This document shows, in pieces, positions 1 through 5,074 of a stretch of DNA of 6,188 bases (its first letter is position 1; each line of letters starts with the position of its first letter). Below the pieces are notes generated by a model. The model did not search any database. It saw nothing but the letters and a program-made list of their open reading frames with translations, and was not told the origin of the DNA. This stretch comes from Parcubacteria group bacterium GW2011_GWB1_37_13. Lineage in GTDB: Bacteria; Patescibacteriota; Minisyncoccia; Phycocordibacterales; UBA9973. A program made the position numbers and the translations under genes. The stretch covers positions 1-6,188 of the forward strand of contig LBSW01000044.1 in assembly GCA_000990145.1 (NCBI GenBank). Reading direction: 5' to 3'.

Positions 1-1
1 T

Positions 2-649
2 TCAGCATTTGGTGGCATACTCGCCGCCAATAGAGTTGTTAGTGAAGATATTGCCAAACTTATTAAAAAACAAAATTTATTCGTAGAGGTAATAATAGCA
101 CCGGACTTTACAAAAAAAGCTCTGGAAATATTAAAAGAGAGAAAAAATTGCCGAATTTTAAAATGGAAAAATCCAGTTTTTCCTAAAAGACAAATACGTA
201 CTTGTTTTACTGGAATTCTTTCACAAGATAGAGATACTCAAATAGAAAAAGAAACTAATTTCAACACAGTTACCAAAAGAAAACCTACAGAAAGAGAAAA
301 AAAGGGTTTGCTGATAGCGGCTGTGGCGACAAAACATTTAAAATCCAATTCTGTCGCTTTGGTGAAAAACGGCGCGCTTCTTGCAATGGGTTGTGGACAA
401 ACTTCTCGAGTTGACGCCCTTAAGCAGGCAATAAACAAAGCAAAAAAATTCAGATTTTCTATAAAAGACGCGGTACTTTCTTCCGAAGCATTTTTTCCGT
501 TTCCTGATTGCGTGGAGATAGCAGGAAAGGCCGGCATTAGCGCAATTATTCAGCCCGGCGGATCAAAAAATGATGAAGCATCCGTCAAAATGGCGGATAA
601 ATATAAAATAGCTATGGTGACAACTGGCTTTCGACATTTTAAACACTAA
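2..649 (+). CDS. purH: PurH, C-terminal AICAR transformylase part (5' truncated by window edge)
   Basis: This is the last 215 codons of the bifunctional AICAR formyltransferase/IMP cyclohydrolase, which uses 10-formyl-tetrahydrofolate to formylate AICAR and then closes the ring to IMP in the cytoplasm. The frame is open from base 2 to a TAA at 647-649. The fragment opens with SAFGG, part of the transformylase DPxSAFGG motif. It continues with FVEVIIAPDF, a KHLKSNSV segment (codons near 332-355) whose asparagine matches the AICAR-binding Asn of the family, GQTSRVD, SSEAFFPF, IIQPGG and the terminal GFRHFKH. All are family hallmarks in the right order. The N-terminal cyclohydrolase domain and the catalytic Lys-His pair lie upstream of the window and cannot be checked. 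FFPFPD replaces the more usual FFPFRD or FFPFAD. The gene is the first of the purine cluster; purE follows after 61 bases. Confidence 0.96.
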   Translation, partial: SAFGGILAANRVVSEDIAKLIKKQNLFVEVIIAPDFTKKALEILKERKNCRILKWKNPVFPKRQIRTCFTGILSQDRDTQIEKETNFNTVTKRKPTEREKKGLLIAAVATKHLKSNSVALVKNGALLAMGCGQTSRVDALKQAINKAKKFRFSIKDAVLSSEAFFPFPDCVEIAGKAGISAIIQPGGSKNDEASVKMADKYKIAMVTTGFRHFKH

Positions 650-672
650 TTAAAAATATATTGGCTTTTTCG

Positions 673-701
673 TTTATTTTATATTAAAAAAATGCTAAGA
701 T
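673..701 (+). promoter_or_regulatory. candidate promoter for purE-purM-purC, close to the start codon
   Basis: An extended -10 element, TGC followed by TAAGAT, lies at 693-701. Seventeen bases upstream is a weak -35 candidate, TTTATT, at 673-678. Initiation 6-9 bases after the -10 would place the first transcribed base at about 708-711, at or just before the purE ATG at 711, so the mRNA would have almost no leader. No Shine-Dalgarno sequence is seen here. The -35 match is poor and the region is AT-rich, so the call is moderate. Confidence 0.45.
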
Positions 702-710
702 AAAGTTATT

Positions 711-1238
711 ATGAAAAGCACAAAAGTGGGCATAATTATGGGCTCGGATACGGATCTGGCCATATTTGCGGAAGTTGGAACGATACTTGAAGAGTTTGGC
801 GTGCCTTATGAAATGACAGTCGCCTCCGCGCATCGCGCGCCTAATTTGGTCCATAATAGGGGAATTAAAGTTATAATCGCCGGCGCGGGCGGAGCAGCGC
901 ATTTAGCGGGAGTAGCGGCATCGCTAACCACTTTGCCGGTTATTGGTATTCCAATTAAAGCAAAAAATTTAGATGGACTTGATTCGCTTCTTTCGACTGT
1001 AAATATGCCTCCGGGAGTGCCTGTGGCAACTGTCGGAATAAATGCTGGAAAAAATGCGGGACTTTTAGCTCTCCAAATACTTTCTATAAGCGATAAAAAT
1101 TTAGAAAATAAAATAATTGAATACAAAAAAAAGCTGGAAGATGATAATAAAATAAAAGGAGAAAAATTATCTAAAATTGGATTTAAAAAATATTTAGCCT
1201 CGCCCGTGAATGAGCTACAGCCTAGGGAAAATAAATAA
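711..1238 (+). CDS. purE: PurE, phosphoribosylaminoimidazole carboxylase / N5-CAIR mutase
   Basis: This 175-residue cytoplasmic enzyme makes CAIR, the substrate of PurC. It shows MGSDTD (residues 10-15, phosphate-binding loop), SAHR (39-42, with the catalytic His41), [10 protein letters not shown] (58-67), [12 protein letters not shown] (72-83), [22 protein letters not shown] (89-110) and [11 protein letters not shown] (114-124). These match the bacterial PurE fold closely. Two points are odd. Between SAHRAP and RGIKVIIAG only five residues remain, where bacterial homologues as I recall them have about twelve, so roughly two helical turns are missing. The C-terminus is extended past the usual end by a lysine-rich tail (about 140-175). 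No purK is present in the window, so whether it acts as N5-CAIR mutase or uses AIR and CO2 directly cannot be told. The ATG at 711 is favoured because the VGIIMGSD strand begins at residue 6, as usual. purM follows after 11 bases. Confidence 0.95.
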   Translation: MKSTKVGIIMGSDTDLAIFAEVGTILEEFGVPYEMTVASAHRAPNLVHNRGIKVIIAGAGGAAHLAGVAASLTTLPVIGIPIKAKNLDGLDSLLSTVNMPPGVPVATVGINAGKNAGLLALQILSISDKNLENKIIEYKKKLEDDNKIKGEKLSKIGFKKYLASPVNELQPRENK

Positions 1239-1249
1239 ATATAAGCAAA

Positions 1250-2278
1250 ATGAGTAATCTTTATACAAAATCTGGTGTAAACATAAAAAAAGGCGGTGAA
1301 GTTGTAAAAAGAATTAAAAGTTATGTTGCTTCTACTCACACCAAAGCAGTACTTCAAAATATTGGAGGTTTCGGTGGACTATATGACCTAAAAAAGATAA
1401 TAAAAAATTACAGAAATCCTGTTTTGGTTCAAAGTATCGATGGAGTAGGAACCAAACTCTCTATCGCAAAAATGATGAAAAAATACGATACCGTAGGTGA
1501 AGATATTGTCAATCATTCTTGTAATGACATATTGGCAATGGGAGCTCGACCTGTGATATTTCTTGATTATGTAGCTAACGAAACTCTTGTCCCAAAAGAA
1601 ATGGAGGCAATGGTTCGAGGTATGGCGAAAGCTTGCAGAGAAAATGGGATTGCGCTCATCGGCGGTGAAACTGCCGAAATGCCGGGGATATACATGAAAG
1701 GCGAGCATGACATTGCTGGATGTATCACTGGAATTGTGGAAAAAAATAAAATAATTACTGGAAAAAAAATAAAAAAAGGAAACATTATTTTAGGTTTTCC
1801 TTCGAGCGGATTACACACAAATGGGTTTTCTTTGGCACGTAAATTGTTTTTTAATAAAATGAACTACACTGTAAATACAAAAGGAGTATTTAAAGAAACA
1901 GTGGGAAAAACCCTGATGAAAGTTCATGTAAATTATTGCAAACCAATTTTTTCTCTTTTAGATAACAGTGTTGATATAAAAGGCATTGCACATATTACCG
2001 GCGGGGGATTTATAGAAAATATTCCACGTATACTTCCAAAAAATCTTGATGCGGAAATTCAAAAAGGTTCCTGGCCTATGCTTTCGATTTTCCCTTATAT
2101 GCAAAAAATTGGTAAAGTAAGTGAAAGGGAGATGTATAAAGTGTTTAATATGAGTATCGGATTTGTGGTGGTAGTGAATGAAAAACAAAGAGAAAAAATT
2201 GAAAATATATTAAAAGGTCACAAGATTTTTTGGATTGGTAAAATTATCAAGGGAACAGGTAAAGTAATTTTGAAATAA
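1250..2278 (+). CDS. purM: PurM, AIR synthetase (phosphoribosylformylglycinamidine cyclo-ligase)
   Basis: PurM performs the ATP-dependent ring closure of FGAM to aminoimidazole ribonucleotide, the substrate of the PurE step. At 342 residues it is the normal family length. Landmarks in order are YTKSGVNI (5-12), IGGFGGLYDL (38-47), the nucleotide-binding SIDGVGTKLSIA (62-73), NDILAMGARPVIFLDY (92-107), GIALIGGETAEMPGIY (133-148), GFPSSGLHTNGFSLAR (182-197), HITGGGFIENIPRILP (248-263) and VSEREMYKVFNMSIG (290-304). The first half supplies the AIRS N-terminal domain with the dimer and ATP site, the second the C-terminal domain. No expected motif is missing. NHSCNDI replaces the common MCVNDI, which looks harmless. 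The start follows purE by 11 bases and has no clear Shine-Dalgarno sequence. The stop is one base before the purC ATG, so the two are co-transcribed and probably translationally coupled. Confidence 0.97.
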   Translation: MSNLYTKSGVNIKKGGEVVKRIKSYVASTHTKAVLQNIGGFGGLYDLKKIIKNYRNPVLVQSIDGVGTKLSIAKMMKKYDTVGEDIVNHSCNDILAMGARPVIFLDYVANETLVPKEMEAMVRGMAKACRENGIALIGGETAEMPGIYMKGEHDIAGCITGIVEKNKIITGKKIKKGNIILGFPSSGLHTNGFSLARKLFFNKMNYTVNTKGVFKETVGKTLMKVHVNYCKPIFSLLDNSVDIKGIAHITGGGFIENIPRILPKNLDAEIQKGSWPMLSIFPYMQKIGKVSEREMYKVFNMSIGFVVVVNEKQREKIENILKGHKIFWIGKIIKGTGKVILK

Positions 2279-2279
2279 T

Positions 2280-3212
2280 ATGAATATTCTAGCAAAAACA
2301 AATTTTGAAAATCTAGGAAAAAAGTATGTGGGTAAAGTGAGAGATGTTTATAGCCAGGATGATAAAGTTATTTTAATTTCTACCGACCGATATTCGGCCT
2401 TTGATCGCAATTTGGCGCTGATTCCTTGCAAAGGCCAAGTTTTGACGGGGGTCAGCAAATTTTGGTTCGAGCAGACGAAAGATATTATAACGAATCACGT
2501 CATGGATTTTCCTGATCCCAATGTTATAGTGGGCAAAAAATGCAAAGTTATACCCGTGGAAGTGGTGCTTCGGGCCTATATAACCGGCGTTACCGGAACT
2601 TCGTTGTGGACTTTGTACCAAAAAGGAGTAAGAGATTTTGGAGATTTTACTTTGCCTAACGGTATGCATAAAAATCAAAAATTGAGCAAAGTCATATTGA
2701 CACCTACCACCAAATTTGAAGAACACGATCGGCCGCTCTCAAGCAAAGAAATAATTTACGGCGGATATATGACCAAGGATCAATGGGAGAAAGTTGCTGA
2801 TATTTCTTTGAAATTATTTAAGCGCGGACAGGAAGTCGCGCTCTCGAAAGGATTGATTTTGGTGGATTGCAAATACGAGTTCGGACTTACGCCTGAAGGA
2901 GAGATAATACTGATAGATGAAATTCATACGCCTGATTCTTCCAGATATTGGCAAGCGAAAACTTATGAAAAACGCATAAAAAATGGCTTAGAGCCGGAAA
3001 ATTTTGACAAGGAATTTTTGCGTTTATGGTTTAAGGAAAACTGCGACCCGTATAAAGATGAAAAATTACCAGAAGCGCCGGCCGATTTAGTGGAAGAGCT
3101 GTCTCGAAGATATATACAAATATACGAGCAAATTACCGGAATTCCTTTTGAAACTGAATCGAGAGATATTGAAAAAAGAATAGAAAAAAATCTCAAAAAA
3201 TACACAATATAA
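2280..3212 (+). CDS. purC: PurC, SAICAR synthase
   Basis: PurC joins aspartate to CAIR with ATP to form SAICAR in the cytoplasm; PurB, encoded further on, then removes fumarate. The protein has 310 residues, belonging to the longer subtype resembling yeast Ade1 (about 300 residues) rather than the roughly 240-residue E. coli type. Visible motifs are GKVRDVY (18-24, glycine-rich ATP loop), STDRYSAFD (34-42), PVEVVLRAYITGVTGTSLW (92-110, the substrate-binding signature), LTPTTKFEEHDRPLS (140-154) and LIDEIHTPDSSRYW (211-224, second family signature with metal-binding acidic residues). The long-type C-terminal part (about 245-300) includes a RRYIQIYEQITG helix. The ATG lies one base after the purM stop and no Shine-Dalgarno sequence is seen, consistent with coupled translation. 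This is the last gene of the purEMC block. An inverted-repeat site begins 28 bases after its stop codon. Confidence 0.97.
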   Translation: MNILAKTNFENLGKKYVGKVRDVYSQDDKVILISTDRYSAFDRNLALIPCKGQVLTGVSKFWFEQTKDIITNHVMDFPDPNVIVGKKCKVIPVEVVLRAYITGVTGTSLWTLYQKGVRDFGDFTLPNGMHKNQKLSKVILTPTTKFEEHDRPLSSKEIIYGGYMTKDQWEKVADISLKLFKRGQEVALSKGLILVDCKYEFGLTPEGEIILIDEIHTPDSSRYWQAKTYEKRIKNGLEPENFDKEFLRLWFKENCDPYKDEKLPEAPADLVEELSRRYIQIYEQITGIPFETESRDIEKRIEKNLKKYTI

Positions 3213-3239
3213 ACAAATGACGATAAAAAATATTATGCT

Positions 3240-3273
3240 AGTGACAAACATAGCGATAGCAGAGTTTGTCACT
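3240..3273. repeat. 34-base inverted-repeat site, left copy
   Basis: The site has perfect 10-base outer arms, AGTGACAAAC (3240-3249) and GTTTGTCACT (3264-3273), around an asymmetric centre containing GCGATAGC (3253-3260). Read as 13-8-13 it has the layout of a dimer-binding or recombinase-type site. A related copy of the same length, in opposite orientation, lies at 3801-3834 on the other side of the leftward gene. Matching the two copies in inverted register gives 22 of 34 identities, including the whole 8-base core and the 8-base TTGTCACT arm. As RNA this copy would form a 10-bp hairpin between the convergent purC and regulator genes. Its function is unknown; operator, mobile-element end or transcript-end hairpin are all possible. 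Confidence 0.75.
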
Positions 3274-3289
3274 TTCAATTAGTTTTTTT
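3240..3289. terminator. possible bidirectional terminator between convergent genes
   Basis: The 10-bp hairpin at 3240-3273 is followed on the + strand by seven T (3283-3289), and on the - strand, beyond the hairpin, by six T (complement of the A run at 3225-3230). Its place between convergent stop codons fits a shared terminator. Each T run is about nine or ten bases from the stem rather than adjacent, and the loop is long (14 bases), so this is not a textbook intrinsic terminator. Confidence 0.35.
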
Positions 3290-3779
3290 ATTTCTTAAAT
3301 TTATAATCCCGTGCGAGTTTAAATGTCTTTATGCAATCAAAAAGTTTTATATATTTGAGGTACTTTACAAATTCTTCTGGCAGGGGAGACGGGCCAACCC
3401 AGACGCTTCGCTGAATCATAGTGTAATCAAACTTTTTTAAATGAAACCGAAACCATTCTCTTTCTGCCTTGCGAACTTCTGGAATATCAAAAATAACTAA
3501 AAGATTTCTAGAAGACTCTTTATTGAAAGGTGATTTGAAAAGTTGTAATCTAGCTTTTCTTCGCGCTATATATCTTTTTCCACCTTCACTCAATTTTAAA
3601 CAAGAACCTTCAAATGTTATGTATTGCTTCTTTTTTAAACGGGAAAGTGCTGAATTAATAGAATTTCTCTTATAATTTTTAAAAACAGGTAAACCAAAAA
3701 TGTTGGTAGACATACCCTTATATCTAAATCTAGGTGTTTGAAGTAGTTCAAGTAAATTATTTTGAATACTCATGCTCAT
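3288..3779 (-). CDS. winged-helix / Cas2-like (PaaX-like) DNA-binding protein
   Basis: This small, basic protein of 163 residues is probably a transcriptional regulator. Residues about 25-75 look like a winged helix: a recognition-helix segment NSINSALSRLKKKQYI (39-54) is followed by a wing, FEGSCLKLSEGGKRYI (56-71). Residues about 92-160 resemble the Cas2-like ferredoxin fold found in PaaX-type repressors: LLVIFDIPE (93-101), a helix with REWFRFHLKKF (107-117), QRSVWVGPSPLP (123-134) and a final KTFKLARDY strand (151-159). Asp98 sits where Cas2 nucleases have their catalytic aspartate, but no cas1, other cas gene or CRISPR array is visible, so a role in adaptation is unlikely. PaaX proteins bind palindromic operators; the two 34-base sites flanking the gene are the obvious candidates. 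Two in-frame ATGs exist, at 3779 and 3773. The -10 box abuts the first, and initiation seven bases later falls on the second, so the real product may be 161 residues. Fold assignment is by eye; the target genes are inferred. Confidence 0.8.
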   Translation of the reverse strand: MSMSIQNNLLELLQTPRFRYKGMSTNIFGLPVFKNYKRNSINSALSRLKKKQYITFEGSCLKLSEGGKRYIARRKARLQLFKSPFNKESSRNLLVIFDIPEVRKAEREWFRFHLKKFDYTMIQRSVWVGPSPLPEEFVKYLKYIKLFDCIKTFKLARDYKFKK

Positions 3780-3808
3780 ATTATATTCTTAAATAGAATC
3801 AGTGACAA
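3780..3808 (-). promoter_or_regulatory. strong promoter for the winged-helix/Cas2-like gene
   Basis: On the - strand TTGTCA (3808-3803) and a perfect TATAAT (3785-3780) are separated by exactly 17 bases, the best sigma-70-type promoter in the window. The -10 box directly abuts the ATG at 3779. A start site seven bases downstream would be base 3773, the first base of a second in-frame ATG, which implies a leaderless mRNA. The -35 box is inside the conserved arm of the 34-base site at 3801-3834, so a protein bound there would block this promoter; autorepression is the natural inference. Confidence 0.75.
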
Positions 3809-3834
3809 GTCTAGCTATCGCATAAAATATCACT
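3801..3834. repeat. 34-base inverted-repeat site, right copy, overlapping a promoter
   Basis: On the + strand this copy reads AGTGACAA at its left end (3801-3808), GCTATCGC in the centre (3814-3821, the reverse complement of the left site's core) and TCACT at its right end (3830-3834). It is the inverted counterpart of the site at 3240-3273, with identical length and spacing. Its gene-proximal arm is well conserved and contains the -35 box of the leftward regulator gene. Its outer arm has decayed to five matching bases. It lies between the two divergent promoters and could control both. Confidence 0.75.
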
Positions 3835-3843
3835 GTATTTACC

Positions 3844-3871
3844 TATACAATATTCTATTTTATGATAAAAT
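3844..3871 (+). promoter_or_regulatory. promoter for the transporter gene (and probably purB)
   Basis: An extended -10, TATGA followed by TAAAAT, occupies 3861-3871. A -35 candidate, TATACA (3844-3849), lies 16 bases upstream of the TAAAAT hexamer and matches four of six consensus positions. Initiation seven bases after the -10 gives base 3878, the A of the ATG, so the transcript is predicted to be leaderless. The -10 sits in a small perfect dyad, TATTTTA-TGA-TAAAATA (3856-3872), which may be an operator or chance in AT-rich DNA. Because purB starts 18 bases after the transporter, this promoter probably also serves purB. Confidence 0.6.
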
Positions 3872-3877
3872 ATATTC

Positions 3878-5056
3878 ATGAATAAAAAACAGCTTTTCCT
3901 TTGGTCGCTTTATGATTTTGCCAATTCTATTGTTTATATTAACTTCATTCTCTATTTTGCAACTTGGATTGTAGTTGATGCTGGGTTGTCGGACTTTTGG
4001 TATAATGATTTGCGCGGTGGTAGAAAATACTGGTTAAATATTTCGACTATTGGTACTTTTTTATCCTATGGGCTGGTTGCTATTTTGGCAGGAATAAATA
4101 ACAATGTTTTACTAATTGCTTTATTATTTTTAACTGGACAATATTTTTACCAATTATCTTTTGTCTTTTATAATCCAATGCTAGACGATATTGCTGATGA
4201 AACCCACAAATCTCGAGTCTCGGGTATCGGTAATTTTGCTAGTTCATTGGGCTTTGTAGTGGGTATTTTAATTACACTCCCATTCGCTGGTTCTCGCATT
4301 ACTCCTTTGTTAATATCTGTTCCAGTTTTCTTTATTCTTGCGCTTCCCATGATGATATTTTTTAAGGAGTCAAAAAAACATATTGGCTCAATTAATACTT
4401 CTCCAATCCAAGATGAAACTAAAATCTTTGTAAAAAAAATGATTGCATTCTTTGCAGTGTCAGCCGCTACTCCTATGCTAGTAGCCTTTTTCTTTTATAA
4501 TGATGCTTTACTGACTATTAGCAATAATTACTCAATTTATCTAGAGAGAGTTTTTCATTCCCCAGATACCAGCAAATCTATTTTACTTATGACTATTTTG
4601 ATAATGTCTGCTATCGGTAGTATTATTGGTGGTTGGTTGGGAGATAAAATAGGCGCGCTAAAAACTTTAAAATTTATTTTATTAGGCTGGGTTATTACCA
4701 TTCCCGTGTTCGCATTAGCGCCCAATTTTCTCGTAGTAACCATCTTAACTCCCATCATGGGATTACTTATCGGTTCTGCGTGGACAACTTCTCGCTCATA
4801 TTTAACTACTGTTCTTGTAAAGGAAAACATGGGGTATGGATTTTCTTTTTATACAATTGCTGAACGTTTTGCGACTTTAGTGGGACCACTTACATGGGGA
4901 GGTATAATTTGGGCTATGGGTACGGAAGCTCTTGCTTATCGTATTGCTGCTGGTACTATGACTATATTCTGTATCATTGGCTTGATTATATTACATCGTT
5001 GGAGACAACCAGTAATTTTAAACAACCAAATTATGGATTATGGGAAAAATTATTAA
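3878..5056 (+). CDS. UMF1-family (Atg22-like) major facilitator transporter, apparently lacking one membrane segment
   Basis: This 392-residue integral membrane protein belongs to the UMF1/Atg22-like branch of the major facilitator superfamily. Family marks are WSLYDFANS (9-17), FYNPMLDDIAD (97-107), FFFYNDALLTI (204-214) and GDKIG (255-259), the last being the loop motif between two helices. Membrane segments by eye are about 18-36, 54-71, 76-97, 118-136, 142-162, 187-207, 235-253, 263-281, 284-302, 328-346 and 353-372, eleven in all instead of twelve. The expected second helix with its LxxPxLGxxxD end appears to be missing: residue 44 runs straight from WYND into RGGRKYWLN, which normally follows that helix. 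The substrate is unknown. Its place inside a purine cluster and upstream of purB hints at purines or related metabolites, but this is only context. It diverges from the winged-helix/Cas2-like gene, its likely regulator. The ATG is supported by the promoter position. Whether the shortened protein still transports is uncertain. Confidence 0.85.
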   Translation: MNKKQLFLWSLYDFANSIVYINFILYFATWIVVDAGLSDFWYNDLRGGRKYWLNISTIGTFLSYGLVAILAGINNNVLLIALLFLTGQYFYQLSFVFYNPMLDDIADETHKSRVSGIGNFASSLGFVVGILITLPFAGSRITPLLISVPVFFILALPMMIFFKESKKHIGSINTSPIQDETKIFVKKMIAFFAVSAATPMLVAFFFYNDALLTISNNYSIYLERVFHSPDTSKSILLMTILIMSAIGSIIGGWLGDKIGALKTLKFILLGWVITIPVFALAPNFLVVTILTPIMGLLIGSAWTTSRSYLTTVLVKENMGYGFSFYTIAERFATLVGPLTWGGIIWAMGTEALAYRIAAGTMTIFCIIGLIILHRWRQPVILNNQIMDYGKNY

Positions 5057-5074
5057 TAATAATCATTATAAACC

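Larger units (their letters stand above)
3780..3871. repeat. inverted pair of 19-base sequences shared by the divergent promoters
   Basis: The - strand at 3798-3780 and the + strand at 3853-3871 both begin with TTCTATTT and end in their respective -10 boxes (TATAAT and TAAAAT). They agree at 15 of 19 positions. They are thus mirror images around the divergent intergenic region, with the right 34-base site between them. A shared spacer sequence is not needed for sigma-factor recognition, so common control of both genes, or duplication of one promoter from the other, is likely. AT-rich composition lowers the significance somewhat. Confidence 0.55.

Noticed and set aside
650..710. Terminator or riboswitch between purH and purE
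   Set aside because: The 61 bases are AT-rich with no stable hairpin and no room for a purine riboswitch aptamer. Only the candidate promoter is supported.
806..1357. Long open frame on the - strand over purE and the start of purM
   Set aside because: It lies opposite two well-supported genes, and its translation shows no recognisable domain. It is a shadow of coding sequence.
3469..3675. Small + strand open frame inside the leftward regulator gene
   Set aside because: It is antisense to a protein with clear domain features and has no start signals of its own.
3240..3834. Possible CRISPR repeats next to a Cas2-like gene
   Set aside because: Only two copies exist, they are inverted and 527 bases apart with a gene between them. 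There is no regular spacing and no cas1.
3856..3872. TATTTTA-TGA-TAAAATA dyad as a firm operator
   Set aside because: The arms are pure A/T and overlap the -10 box, where such symmetry arises easily. It is mentioned with the promoter but not called as a site.
5067..5072. TATAAA just upstream of purB as a separate leaderless promoter
   Set aside because: It ends two bases before the ATG, so initiation would fall inside the gene, and no -35 partner is seen. Chance in AT-rich DNA is more likely.
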